Shown here: piece by piece, positions 31,417 to 41,353 of the stretch
How the letters are laid out: each line of letters begins with the position of its first letter
Position numbering within the stretch: the first letter of the stretch is position 1
Made by a program: the position numbers and the translations under genes
DNA from: Aliamphritea spongicola
GTDB lineage: Bacteria; Pseudomonadota; Gammaproteobacteria; Pseudomonadales; Balneatricaceae
Assembly: GCA_024347235.1 (NCBI GenBank)
Contig: AP025283.1
Span: 4,588,001-4,652,000 of the forward strand
DNA: 64,000 bases
Direction of reading: 5' to 3'
The notes under the pieces: generated by a model
The model's database searches: none
What the model was told of the DNA's origin: nothing
Seen by the model: only the letters and a program-made list of their open reading frames with translations

Positions 31417-32428
31417 TCACAACTGAGCAGCAACCTTCTTCGTCAGTTCCATCATCCGGTTTACATAACCGATTTCATTGTCATACCAGACCAGTAACTT
31501 GACCTGTCGTTTGTTGATAACCATGGTGGAAGGCGCATCAACAATGCCGGAACGGATATCATCAACATAATCAATTGAAACCAGCGGGCGTTCTTCATAG
31601 CCAAGTACACCGGCCAGATAAGTTTCCGATGCTTCTTTCAGCACGCGGTTTACTTCAGTGATGTCCGTATCCCGTGATACTTCAAACACACAATCTGTCA
31701 GAGAACTGTTTGTCAGCGGTACCCTTACCGCAATGCCATTCAACTTCCCTGTAACTCAGGGAAGATCAGCGCAATGGCAGATGCAGAACCGGTACTGGTC
31801 GGGATCAGTGACATCCCGGATGCCCGCGCCCGCCGTAAATCTTTATGGGGCGTGTCCAGAATGCTTTGAGTATTGGTGATATCGTGAATCGTCGTCATTG
31901 AACCGTGCACGATTCCTAACTGCTCGTGGATCACCTTTACTACAGGCGCCAGACAGTTAGTGGTACAGGAAGCTGCAGTCACAATGTGATTCTGCTGCGG
32001 ATCATACAGGTGATCATTCACCCCCATGACGATGTTTAACGGACCATCCTTCACCGGTGCAGATACCACTACCTTTTAATCCCCTGCGCAAAGTACGGCT
32101 GCAGAGCCGGTGTGGTTTTATGTACGCCGGTACATTCAACAACGATGTCGACCTTATTTTCAGCCAATGGCAGATCTGCGATGTTTCTTTGCTGGTAATA
32201 CTGAATCTGCTTGTCGGCAACTTTAATCGCTGAACCATCCTGCGAGGCTTCAGCCTGATGTGCCCAGCGGCCATGCTGAGAATCAAAATTCAGCAAGTGA
32301 GCAGCAGTCGCTGCATCTGCAGCCACATCATTAATCAGCACAATATCCAGCTCCGGCCAGCCCCAGCATGCCCTTAAAGCCAGACGTCCCATGCGGCCAA
32401 AACCATTAATCGCAACACGGATACTCAT
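31417..32428 (-). CDS. ArsJ-associated glyceraldehyde-3-phosphate dehydrogenase (two frame breaks)
   Basis: About 337 residues. NAD-binding INGFGRMGRLALRA at the start, catalytic cysteine in ASCTTNCLAP, STGSASAIA, and C-terminal WYDNEIGYVNRMMEL. In this operon type it uses arsenate in place of phosphate to form 1-arseno-3-phosphoglycerate for ArsJ. Start ATG 32428 has GGAG upstream; a GTG four codons earlier is possible. Breaks lie in the T run at 32074-32077 and near 31745. It is distinct from the epd gene at 45717-46751, and no ordinary glycolytic gapA is in the window. Confidence 0.88.
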
Positions 32429-32458
32429 CACACTCTCCACACAATAAAAGTTAGTCAG

Positions 32459-32797
32459 TTACGCATCTGCACTTTTGCAGCACGCCAGTTCCGTCAGGGC
32501 TTGTAAATCAGTGATCAGTTGCGGCTCGCGTGTCGCTAACTGGTCCAGCATTTTTAGCCATTCCATTTGCCAGACATCAGCCTGTAAGCGGTAGTGCATC
32601 CACACCCCTTCCCGCCGGGCTTGCACCAATCCACTGTTCCGTAAGTAAGCAAGGTGCCGTGAAGCCAGACTTTGTGAAATGCCCAGCGCGTCCACCAGAT
32701 CACAAACACAGACTTCCTCATGCTGATTAAGAATATTCAGCAGGCGTAACCGGACGGGTTCGGATAAAGCTTTAAAAAACTGCGCGCTGGATTCCAT
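32459..32797 (-). CDS. arsR: ArsR family metalloregulator
   Basis: 112 residues from ATG 32797 (AAGGTG upstream; longer frame open to 32854 is not needed). Winged helix with the arsenic-sensing cysteines in VCVCDLVDAL (alpha-3) and a further CC pair near the C-terminus (LACCKS). DNA-reading helix SQSLASRHLAYLRNSG. It represses the operon until As(III)/Sb(III) binds. First gene of arsR-gapdh-arsJ; the candidate operator is at 32832-32859. Confidence 0.9.
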   Translation of the reverse strand: MESSAQFFKALSEPVRLRLLNILNQHEEVCVCDLVDALGISQSLASRHLAYLRNSGLVQARREGVWMHYRLQADVWQMEWLKMLDQLATREPQLITDLQALTELACCKSADA

Positions 32798-32831
32798 GAC
32801 ACACCTTATACGTTTCAGATTCATGACAGAC

Positions 32832-32859
32832 ATTATATATCTGCCTATGCGCATATAAT
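32832..32859. promoter_or_regulatory. Candidate ArsR operator
   Basis: ATTATAT (32832-32838) and its complement ATATAAT (32853-32859) separated by 14 bp, 35 bp upstream of arsR, overlapping likely -10 sequence. AT-rich dyad typical of ArsR sites. Confidence 0.5.
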
Positions 32860-33011
32860 AATATTAAAATTCTTCATTGCAATATACTGCTTCATTTTTA
32901 TCCACAAACACCCGCAACTATCCGAATAGGGTATTCCGACTAAACTTACTCACAGAGTAAAAAATTGTTCAGACCTGTTTATAACTCTCTGCTACATCAG
33001 GAGTGTGATAC

Positions 33012-34051
33012 ATGGATACAACTGCCAATCTGATCCGGCCGATCACCATTAAAGATCTGGATGTCCTTTACGATATAGCACTGGAAAGCGGCCCTGGCTT
33101 TACCTCTTTACCTGCCAACAGGGATTTGCTGGCAGAACGTATCCGTCATAGTTGCAGTGCGATGGAACGATCCGTTTCATCCCCAAAGGCGAAACTTATC
33201 TGTTCGTCATGGAAGATGCTGAATCAGGTGATGTGGTTGGCGTTTGCGGAATAGAGTCAGCGGTGGGACTTCAGCTGCCGTTTTATCATTACCGCATCGG
33301 CATCGTTGTACATGCCTCCCGGGAGCTGGACGTGCACAACACCTTTGAAACTCTTTATCTGTGCAACGACTACACCGGCTGCGCCGAGGTATGTACCTTA
33401 TATCTACGCCCCGGTGCCCGGAAAAATCAGAACGGCAGCCTGCTCTCAAAAAGCCGTTTTATGTTTATGGCCGAGTTCAGAGAGCGTTTCAGCCAGAAAG
33501 TGATTGCTGAAATGCGTGGGGTAAGTAATCAGGAGGGAGAATCGCCATTCTGGGATGGTCTGGGACAGCACTTCTTTTCCATGGAGTTTTCACAGGCTGA
33601 TTACCTTACAGGTACCGGCAACAAAGTATTCATTGCCGAACTCATGCCGAAGCATTCCATTTATATACATTTGTTGCCCGACACCGCTAAGGCAGTCATA
33701 GGCGAAGTTCACGAGCAAACTGCTCCGGCAAAGCAAATGCTGGAAAGCGAAGGCTTTCGTTACGAAAACTATGTAGACATTTTTGACGGTGGCCCGACAC
33801 TGGCCTGTAAACTCAGCGATATCCGCGCAATCCGTGACAGCGAGAGCCTCACGGCCCTGATTCAGACTGATGCACCGGCGGCTGTAATCAGCAACCGCTT
33901 TCTGGTGAGCAACTCCAGACTACAGGAGTTTCGTTGCCTGCTGGCCGATGCCAGCCGGGATACCGGGCATATATATCTGCCTGAACGGTGTATCAGCCAG
34001 TTACACATCCGCCCGGGAGACCAGGTACGGGTTGTGCCGTTAAAGCCCTGA
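33012..34051 (+). CDS. astA: Arginine N-succinyltransferase AstA (one frame break)
   Basis: About 346 residues, normal for AstA. IRPITIKDLDVLYDIALESG, SGPGFTSLP, YLFVMEDAESGDVVGVCGIE, QLPFYHYRIG and FRERFSQKVIAEMRG match the family. It transfers succinyl from succinyl-CoA to arginine, the first step of the AST arginine-degradation pathway, or to ornithine in the AruF/AruG versions. AGGAG precedes ATG 33012. Frame breaks near 33155. The other ast genes are not here; it stands alone, flanked by the arsenic operon and cpxA. Confidence 0.88.
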
Positions 34052-34230
34052 ACTGAATTCAGGGCTAAAACTGACGACAGATTGAATTCACAAAACAACA
34101 AATCAATAACTGATACTGACTATTCCAAACCAGCATCAGTCATTAAAATGACACACCACATTACAGAAGCGCCTCTTACTTTTAAAATAAACACTTAAAA
34201 ACAATGTGTTTCTGTAACTTATTCAGAAAG

Positions 34231-34265
34231 GGTGAACTATCAATATATGATATTGATAGTTCACC
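34231..34265. repeat. Perfect 15-bp inverted repeat after cpxA
   Basis: GGTGAACTATCAATA - TATGA - TATTGATAGTTCACC. It begins five bases after the histidine kinase stop. No T run follows on the minus strand (CCCTTTCTG), so it is an unusual terminator, an mRNA-end stabiliser or a protein-binding site. Confidence 0.85.
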
Positions 34266-34269
34266 AATG

Positions 34270-35665
34270 TTAAGACTCTTTAGCCAGCGGTAAATCAATA
34301 CATACCTGCAGACCTTTACCCGGCGGGCTACTCGCTTCTATACGCCCGCCCAGCAACTCAGCTGCCCGTTTGGCAATACTCAGACCCAGACCATAACCAT
34401 TATCAACCTGTTGCTGCCGGTAAAACGGATCAAACAGCCGCTCCAGCTGGGCATCATCCACCCCAGAGCCGTTATCATCAATACAAATCCGGCAACGTGT
34501 GCCGGTCTGACTCACACTGATACTGATTTCACTTCCTGCAGGCGTGTGCTTAATAGCATTACCTAAAATATTATCCACCGCACGTCGCAACAGTTCAGCC
34601 TGCCCAAACAGTCTTGAACGTTCCCCTTCCTCCTGCCATTTGAGCGTGTGCTCAGGGGCAATAAAGCGGCAATCTTCAACCAAACTGCTCAGTAACGGCT
34701 CAAGCTCAAAAGCTGTGCTTCACCGGACTGACTCTCCAGACGCGCCAGACTCAGAATTTCATCAATCAGCCGGCTCAGCCGCTCACACTCAGATTAATAC
34801 GGGTCACCAGGTTCTGATCATCTTCACCCAGCCGCTGTTCCACCAGCCCGGTTGCCATCTGCAAGCGCGCCAGAGGTGCCCGTAACTCATGGGAGACATC
34901 CTGCAGTAAGCGCTGATTAGCATTCAGTGCCTGCTCAACATGGTCGGCCATGCGGTTAAATTCCCGGGCCAGATCGCCAATCTCATCCGCCCTTGCAGAT
35001 AAACGGGTATCAGTACGTACCGAATAATTTCCCTGATAGAGATCTTCTGTATGCTGCCGCAAACGCTTAATAGGCCGGATAACAATCCAGGTTAACAGCA
35101 GACTGGCCAGTGCCGAAACGACGATAATAATCACCATCTGCACCGATAACATAAATTTGAATACTGACCAGAACAGCGACTTCCGCGGATTAACATCAAC
35201 AACCACCAGATAGTTACTGCCGGTATCCGACTGCAGCTTCAAAAACATACTGCCGGCCTTTGCCTCACCCACCGGGCGCTTCGGCCCCGCTATCTGCTGT
35301 TTATCTTCGGTATAAATCCTGAGTTTGAAATAGGGCAGGTACTCCCGCTCACGCTGGTTATGCTTACGGCTGTCATGGTCCCGTGATTCACGTTTGTATT
35401 CCTGCCCGTCATCACGCCCGTTATCCTTCCGGTCACGGTCATAATATTTCTTACGCCACGGTTCCTGACGCTTAACCGAGCCGGTCTGCTCATAACGTTC
35501 CACCAGCACTTCAGCGAACCCCATGGCTTTAGCCACCAGCACTTCCTGATGTTTCTCCCGCTCGACAATCTGCCCCATCACGAAAGCAGTAATCAGCACC
35601 ACCAGTAAACTGGTAAGCCAGACCGAAAGAAAAATTTTCCAGCCCAGAGACGTAAACCGCTTCAT
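34270..35665 (-). CDS. CpxA-like sensor histidine kinase (two frame breaks)
   Basis: About 465 residues. First span at 10-30, second span MVIIIVVSALASLLLTWIVI, HAMP, H-box LQDVSHELRAPLARLQ, N-box DNILGNAIKHTP, then DDNGSGV and GYGLGLSIAK. The periplasmic domain contains an odd, highly charged stretch of about 40 residues rich in Arg, Lys, Asp and His (KKYYDRDRKDNGRDDG, then HDSRKHNQREREYLPYF). It likely senses envelope or metal stress and phosphorylates the adjacent regulator. The start ATG overlaps the regulator stop by one base. Breaks lie near 34793 and 34713. Assignment to Cpx rests on context (CpxR box, divergent CpxP-like gene). Confidence 0.82.
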
Positions 35666-36372
35666 CAAACCGCCCCGTTAGTATCAGCAATAAACAAGTA
35701 ACCTTCGCCCCGTACGGTTTTGATAATCGCCGTGGCCGGTAACTGCTGCTGAATTTTTGCCGTACCCGGCTCACATGTACATCAATCGCCCGGTCATAAG
35801 CCGTCAGCTTGCGGTGCAGCACTTTCTCGGTAAGCGTGTCCTTACTCACCACCTGCCCCGCATTAACCATTAACTGCGCAAGCACATTAAACTCAGCGCT
35901 GGTAAGCGAAAGCTCAGCACCATTTAGCTGCACTTCCCGGCAGGCAGTATCCAGCATAATACCGTGCATACTCAGTTGGTGCTGTTCATCAACCCGCTCA
36001 GGAGGATTTGCCCGGCGCAATACTGCACGAATCCGGGCAACCAGCTCACGGGGATTGCAGGGCTTAGCAAGATAATCATCCGCCCCCATCTCCAGCCCCA
36101 GAATCCGGTCAACATCATCCCCCGGCCGGTCAGCATAATCACCGGTGTCTGAACCGCCGGACGAATCTGTTGCAGCAATTCCAGCCCGCTCTGTCCCGGC
36201 ATCATAATATCCAGAATCAACAAGCTGTAAGTGCTCTTCTGTAAACACGGTAATGCTTCTTCAGCACTGTGCGCGAAACTGATATCAAACCCTTCATGGG
36301 ACAGATACTCCCCATCAGCTGACACAGCTCCGGATCATCATCAATTAATAAAATCTGCGGCTTCTCGGCCAT
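35665..36372 (-). CDS. CpxR-like OmpR-family response regulator (three frame breaks)
   Basis: About 236 residues. MAEKPQILLIDDDPELC start, phospho-acceptor in LLILDIMMPGQSG, MLTGRGDDVDRILGLEMGADD, Lys in YLAKPCNPRELVARI, and winged-helix C-terminus (LTSAEFNVLAQLM, AIDVHVSRVRQK, IKTVRGEGYLF). Most like CpxR/RstA. Breaks lie near 36315, 36120 and 35755. It is followed by its kinase (overlap TGATG) and is divergent from a CpxP/Spy-like gene with a CpxR-type site between them. Confidence 0.86.
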
Positions 36373-36451
36373 ATTATTTACGCCTCAGTCATCTCTGCTG
36401 CCATTATCTATGCCCGTCAGAATAAGCAAAAGCTGTACGCCTTGCACAGGC

Positions 36452-36466
36452 TTTACCTAACTTTAC
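36452..36466 (-). promoter_or_regulatory. CpxR box
   Basis: GTAAA-GTTAG-GTAAA on the minus strand, an exact match to the GTAAA-N5-GTAAA consensus, in the 175-bp divergent region between cpxR-like and cpxP-like genes. Confidence 0.75.
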
Positions 36467-36547
36467 ACCGACTTAACCCAACTTAGCACTGACATCTCAC
36501 ATACTGCAGTCATCGAATTAAGACGCAGTTTTCAAAGGAGAAAGATC

Positions 36548-37040
36548 ATGCGCAAATCACTCATCATCGCAATCACTACAGCAACCGTTGGCCTGACAAC
36601 CTTAGGCATCGGCGCCGCACAGGCAGACAGCAAAGAAGGATATGGCTGTGGAAAAGGTGAACACGCAGAGTATTCCGGGGTGACCGTGGAGACCACGGTA
36701 AAGGCCGCCACGGTAAATTCGGCATGAAAGGCATGTCATTGGAACGGCTCGACAAAAACTCGACCTGACTGACGCCCAGGAAGAAACACTGGCGCCACTG
36801 TTTGACCAGCAATTCCTGGATATGCGTCAGCAAATGCGGGAAATGAAATCCCTGCGCCAGGACTTACGCAGTCTGAATGTTGCCGACGCTGACTATTCAC
36901 AACAGGTTGAAGCGCTGATCAAGCAGGGACAGGAAGCCGCCGCTACACTGATTCGCAGTAAAGCTGAGCTGAAACAGAAGGTATACGCTGAACTGACACC
37001 GGAACAGCAGGAAAAATTTGCCAGTCTGGCAAAGAAGTAA
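36548..37040 (+). CDS. CpxP/Spy-like periplasmic LTxxQ protein (two frame breaks)
   Basis: About 164 residues. Signal peptide MRKSLIIAITTATVGLTTLG to AQA (residues 1-26), then a Gly/His/Lys-rich charged segment (GCGKGEHAEYSG, GDHGKGRHGKFGMKG), and a helical domain with LDLTDAQEE and ELTPEQQEKF, the two LTxxQ-type motifs. Such proteins are periplasmic chaperones or inhibitors of CpxA that bind misfolded protein or metals. GGAG at 36537-36540 precedes the start. Breaks lie near 36680 and in the A run near 36757. Divergent from cpxRA with a CpxR box, the classical arrangement. Confidence 0.8.
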
Positions 37041-37091
37041 TCCGGTAAATTTTTATCAGGCCTCACGCTTTATTCACACACAGAGCGTTTT

Positions 37092-37712
37092 TCAGAGCAC
37101 CTCAGGGTGCTCTTTTTTATTAAGCAGCAACGCCACCATCCGTTGTAATTCCGGTATCAGCAACTCTTCAAACCAAGGATTACGCTTCAGCCACAGATTA
37201 TTTCTCGGGCTGGGGTGAGGCAAAGGTAAATTCCGGATCTGGCCCGGCTCAACATCATAATATGACCGCCAGTTCTTCACCCGCTCAGTAAGATTCTGAT
37301 CACTCTTTCCCAGATGCCATGCCTGCGCATACTGACCAATGAGCAAATTCAACTCCAACGCTGGCAGGGCTGCCAACATTTTTGCCCGCCATGCAGGGGC
37401 ACATTCTTTACGGGGCGCCAGATCACCTGATTTGCCGGTACCCGGGTAACAAAATCCCATAGGCACAATCGCAAAACAGTCAGGATCATAAAAGGTAGCC
37501 TTATCGACCCCAAGCCACTGCCGTAAACGGTCACCGCTCGGATCATCAAAGGGAATCCCACTGGCATGCACCCTGCGCCCCGGAGCCTGACCGGCAATCA
37601 GAATCCGTGCCTGTGCAGATACCTGAAAAACCGGTCGAACACCATGGGGCAACCCCGGTTCACATATTCTGCACGCCCTTGCCTCCCGACTGATCTCTTC
37701 AATAGTTTGCAT
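37092..37712 (-). CDS. Uracil-DNA glycosylase family protein
   Basis: 206 residues, intact. Uracil-DNA glycosylase superfamily: ACRICEP near the N-terminus, motif 1 region IAGQAPGRRVHASGIPFDD, and C-terminal LPLPHPSPRNNLW corresponding to the HPSP motif. Only two N-terminal cysteines are close together, so the full iron-sulfur set of family 4/5 enzymes is not evident. It probably removes uracil or a related lesion, but many members of this branch are uncharacterised. The last codons overlap the hairpin terminating the cpxP-like gene. Confidence 0.75.
   Translation of the reverse strand: MQTIEEISREARACRICEPGLPHGVRPVFQVSAQARILIAGQAPGRRVHASGIPFDDPSGDRLRQWLGVDKATFYDPDCFAIVPMGFCYPGTGKSGDLAPRKECAPAWRAKMLAALPALELNLLIGQYAQAWHLGKSDQNLTERVKNWRSYYDVEPGQIRNLPLPHPSPRNNLWLKRNPWFEELLIPELQRMVALLLNKKEHPEVL
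37094..37119 (+). terminator. Terminator of the cpxP-like gene
   Basis: AGAGCACC - TCA - GGGTGCTCT followed by TTTTT on the plus strand. It is embedded in the 3' end of the convergent glycosylase-like gene. Confidence 0.8.
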
Positions 37713-38037
37713 ATGTGCAAGCTCACCGTTTCTTCAGCATCATTACAACAGAGCAGACTCTGCTTCCTCACTGCCCTTGCATCATAGAAGCAATGTCAGC
37801 AGCAACCAAACCTGATAAGCCATAAAACACTGCAAACCGTACACACTGACAAACAGCCCCATACCTCATCCGAAACATAAGCCAGCCAGACATCTCTCCT
37901 GCCTGAGGGATATCCTGATATGAAAATTTACCTGAACCACCACAAAGACTGATCTGTAACAAAGAGAATACACATGTTTTTCACAGGGTTATGATAGAAT
38001 TCTGAATCAAACTAATTATCATTTATTTTTAAACCTT
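37713..38037. other. Intergenic region before the peroxidase gene
   Basis: 325 bp. AATTATCATTTATTTTT just before the start has a weak resemblance to a Fur site (about 12 of 19 positions), which I do not trust. No gene seen. Confidence 0.4.
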
Positions 38038-39198
38038 ATGACCCGATCTACTCCACTGCTCTGCGCCGTTACCTTTATGATCGCCACCGCCCAGATTCAG
38101 GCGGCTGAAACGGCTCAGACAACCAAAACAGAGCTTGGCAGGGCACTTTTCTTTGATGTAAACCTGTCAGAAAACCGCAACCAGAGCTGCGCCACCTGTC
38201 ACGATCCCGGCAATGGCTTTGCCGATCCGCGGGATAACGGTGTCGCCGGTGCCGCTTCACTGGGCAGCGACAACACCTCTGTCGGTGACCGCAACGCCCC
38301 GACAGCCTCTTACGCTGCATTCAGCCCTGCTTTTGAACTGAAAAACGGTAAATATCAGGGCGGTCAGTTTCATGATGGCCGGGTTAATACACTGGCAGAA
38401 CAAGCAATGGGACCACCCACTAACCCGGTTGAAATGGCCATGGCTGATAAAGCAGCCATTCTGCAGCGTCTGCTTGAAAACACTGCATATCAGAACAGCT
38501 TTAAAGCACTCTATGGCCCTGACGTCCTAAACGATGCTGAGCAAGCCTATCTGGCCATGGCAGACAGTATTGAAGCCTTTGAGAAAACGGAGTTCTTTTC
38601 GCCTTTCGACTCAAAATACGACCGCTATCTGAAAGGTGAATACGAACTGACCGCTCAGGAAGAGCTGGGACGTACCCTGTTTTTCTCTCAACAATTCACC
38701 AACTGTAATCAGTGCCACCAGCTGCAAAGCCGTCCTGGTGCTGACCAGGAAACGTTTACTAACTACCAGTACTTCAACATTGGCACACCTACCAACACAG
38801 CACTGCGCAAAGTAAATGGTGTCAGCCCTGCACATCAGGACCTTGGCCTGCTGGACAACCCCGCAGTGACTGATCCGGCACAGGCCGGTAAATTCAAAGT
38901 ACCGACGCTGCGTAACGTAGCCGTCACCGGGCCGTACATGCACAACGGTGTATTCCAAGACTTACGTACCGTTGTATTGTTTTACAACAAGTACAACAGC
39001 CGCAGTGCAAAACGGCAGATTAACCCGGAAACCACTGCACAGTGGCAAGCACCGGAAGTACCGGAAAACATTGCGCTGAAAGAGCTGGAATCAGGCCCTG
39101 CTCTGGATAACAAACGTATTGATGCTTTGGTGGCCTTTATGGAGACACTGACGGATCAGCGTTATGAATATCTGCTTGAGAAAAATAAATACCCATAA
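38038..39198 (+). CDS. Di-haem cytochrome c peroxidase (CCP/MauG family)
   Basis: 386 residues, intact. Signal peptide 1-22 (ending IQAAE). Two c-type haem sites, CATCH (about residue 55) and CNQCH (about residue 221), and the distal region KFKVPTLRNVAVTGPYMHNGVF typical of the family, with FHDGR as the first-domain marker. It acts in the periplasm, reducing hydrogen peroxide with electrons from small cytochromes. The cytochrome c5 at 15.4 kb would be one possible donor. Monocistronic with its own terminator. Confidence 0.9.
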   Translation: MTRSTPLLCAVTFMIATAQIQAAETAQTTKTELGRALFFDVNLSENRNQSCATCHDPGNGFADPRDNGVAGAASLGSDNTSVGDRNAPTASYAAFSPAFELKNGKYQGGQFHDGRVNTLAEQAMGPPTNPVEMAMADKAAILQRLLENTAYQNSFKALYGPDVLNDAEQAYLAMADSIEAFEKTEFFSPFDSKYDRYLKGEYELTAQEELGRTLFFSQQFTNCNQCHQLQSRPGADQETFTNYQYFNIGTPTNTALRKVNGVSPAHQDLGLLDNPAVTDPAQAGKFKVPTLRNVAVTGPYMHNGVFQDLRTVVLFYNKYNSRSAKRQINPETTAQWQAPEVPENIALKELESGPALDNKRIDALVAFMETLTDQRYEYLLEKNKYP

Positions 39199-39200
39199 AC

Positions 39201-39227
39201 AAAAAGGCGCCGAAAAGGCGCCTTTTT
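39201..39227. terminator. Bidirectional terminator
   Basis: AAAAAGGCGCC - GAAAA - GGCGCCTTTTT, between the convergent peroxidase and SLC13 genes; works on both strands. Confidence 0.9.
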
Positions 39228-39245
39228 ATGCTCAGCTATTCATCA

Positions 39246-41264
39246 TCAGAACACAATGTTCATCATGACGATTAACACGACCAGGAACAACAGCGTCATT
39301 ACACCGCCGGCCTTCATAAAATCAGGCACCCGGTAACCACCCGGCCCCATAATCAGCGCATTCACCTGATGGGTAGGAATCAGGAACGAGTTCGACGTTG
39401 CCAGTGCTACTGTCAAAGCAAACACGGCGGGATCAGCCCCTGCGCCAATAGCGATATTCACCGCCAGCGGTACCAGCAGAACCGTCGCACCGACGTTGGA
39501 CATCACCAGTGTAAAGAAAGTCGCCAGAACGGCCACTGCCAGCTGCAATCCCCAGATAGGCATGCCGTCGAGCAAGCTCAGGGTCTGATCAGCAATCCAG
39601 GCTGCAGTTCCGGTGGTCTCCACCGCCATACCCAGCGGTATCAGACTGGCTAACAGAAACACCGTTTTCCAGCTGACTGACTCGTACGCCTCTTCAATGC
39701 TCAGTACACCGGACAACACCATACCTACTGCACCGGTTAACAGTGCAATCGACAGGCGGATATCCGTAAACAGCACCATGGTTAACGCAATCAGGAAGAA
39801 GCCCAGCGCCCAGCCAACCTTGTGAGGACGTAAATCTTCTTTCGGGTAGTTACTGGTCACCACAATAAAGTTCAGGCTGTCCTGTGCAACACGGTTCAGT
39901 GCTTCCCAGGTGGTATGACATACAAGGGTATCACCGGCCTGAAACTCAACCGTACGAATGCCCTGTCCGGCCATCGACGTTTCACCGGCACGGTGCATAG
40001 CAACCATCGCCAGACCGTAGGCGTTACGTAAACGAACATCCTGTGCGGACTTACCCACCAACTGAGAACTTGGTGGAATAACCACTTCGGCAATACCTGC
40101 TTTGGCTGCAGACAATGCCTCAGAGAACGAGTCCAGTTCCGGACGGCGATCCAGTTCAAAGTCTTCGGTGAACTTATCCAGCGCATCCGCAGAACCCATG
40201 ACTGCCAGAATGGTATTCGACTCAATACCCACGCTCCGTTCCAGACCACCGGCACCGATTCGGCGGATACCGTTGGTGAACTGAGCAGCGGTGACACGTA
40301 CCTGATAAGGCCGCTCAATTTCAGCCAGTGTTTTATCAACCAGGGTGCTGTCTTCCGGTACCCGGACTTCCATCAGTTCATAATCAACGCCATAGGTATC
40401 TTTAAAATACTCCAGCGTACTGACGGCCTTACTGTCGCCTTCATTGTTTGGCAGCACAAAGCGACCGGCAATGACGAAATACAGAATACCGGTCAGTACC
40501 AGACAAATCCCTACTGGTGTCACAGAAAACAGTGACCAGGTATCCATTTGCTGATCCGCCGGCAATGCCTGATTGGAAGTCAGAATAAGATCATTCAGCA
40601 GGATCAGCGGGCTGGAACCGATCATGGTCATGGTACCACCCAGGATGGCACAGAAACCCATAGGCATCAGCAACCGGGACATCGGCAAACCGGTACGGCC
40701 CGAAATCCGGCTCACAACCGGCAGAAACAGCGCTGCAGCACCCACGTTCTGCATAAAGCAGGAAATAAAACCGACAGTACTGGAAACAATCGGAATAATA
40801 CGTTTCTCGGTTCGCCCGCCAATTTTCAGAATCCAGTTAGCAACTTTGCCCATCAGTCCGGTCTTATCCAGACCAGCACCAATGATCATAACCGCAATGA
40901 TGGATACAACTGCGTTACTGGAAAAACCATTAAACAGGGCAGTGCTGGGCACCAGCGCTTCTTCCAGCCCCATAATCGGCGCGAACAGTCCAGTCAGTCC
41001 CAATAGCACCATTATCAGAACGGCTGCGACATCCACGCCCACAATTTCAAATGCAAACAGATAAATTGTCAGTATCAGTACTGCAGTCACCCAGGCAATC
41101 TCTATGCTGGGTACAACCTGACTCATCAGAATAGCTAACACCAAAAATACCGCGCCCGCGACGGTTTGTTTCATGGGCAAACGCTTTAACCAACGGAGTG
41201 ACAAACCCCGGGATTGCGTTTCTGTGCTTGTATTCACAGACTTTTTCCCCTCACCAAAATTCAT
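39246..41264 (-). CDS. SLC13/DASS family permease with central TrkA-C (RCK_C) domains
   Basis: 672 residues, intact. Membrane halves at about residues 35-280 and 480-672 flank a soluble middle with two TrkA-C domains (DYELMEVRVPEDSTLVDKTL in parts, and EVVIPPSSQLVGKSAQDVRLR). Conserved substrate-site motifs SSNAVVSIIAVMI, TMTMIGSSPLIL and LATSNSFLIPTHQVNALI are present. Family members import sulfate, di- or tricarboxylates with sodium. A GTG nine codons in has a better ribosome site (GAGGGG) than ATG 41264, so the N-terminus may be shorter. Divergent from a LysR regulator that probably controls it. Confidence 0.85.
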   Translation of the reverse strand: MNFGEGKKSVNTSTETQSRGLSLRWLKRLPMKQTVAGAVFLVLAILMSQVVPSIEIAWVTAVLILTIYLFAFEIVGVDVAAVLIMVLLGLTGLFAPIMGLEEALVPSTALFNGFSSNAVVSIIAVMIIGAGLDKTGLMGKVANWILKIGGRTEKRIIPIVSSTVGFISCFMQNVGAAALFLPVVSRISGRTGLPMSRLLMPMGFCAILGGTMTMIGSSPLILLNDLILTSNQALPADQQMDTWSLFSVTPVGICLVLTGILYFVIAGRFVLPNNEGDSKAVSTLEYFKDTYGVDYELMEVRVPEDSTLVDKTLAEIERPYQVRVTAAQFTNGIRRIGAGGLERSVGIESNTILAVMGSADALDKFTEDFELDRRPELDSFSEALSAAKAGIAEVVIPPSSQLVGKSAQDVRLRNAYGLAMVAMHRAGETSMAGQGIRTVEFQAGDTLVCHTTWEALNRVAQDSLNFIVVTSNYPKEDLRPHKVGWALGFFLIALTMVLFTDIRLSIALLTGAVGMVLSGVLSIEEAYESVSWKTVFLLASLIPLGMAVETTGTAAWIADQTLSLLDGMPIWGLQLAVAVLATFFTLVMSNVGATVLLVPLAVNIAIGAGADPAVFALTVALATSNSFLIPTHQVNALIMGPGGYRVPDFMKAGGVMTLLFLVVLIVMMNIVF

Positions 41265-41353
41265 GTATACAGATTCCGGGCGTAATTCTAGTTATGTTTT
41301 GCTATTCTAAAAACGAAAAACAAGCGACTATGAACAAAAACCGAATTACGATT

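Noticed and set aside
38011..38031. Possible Fur box before the di-haem peroxidase
   Set aside because: Only about 12 of 19 positions match in an AT-rich stretch; not convincing.
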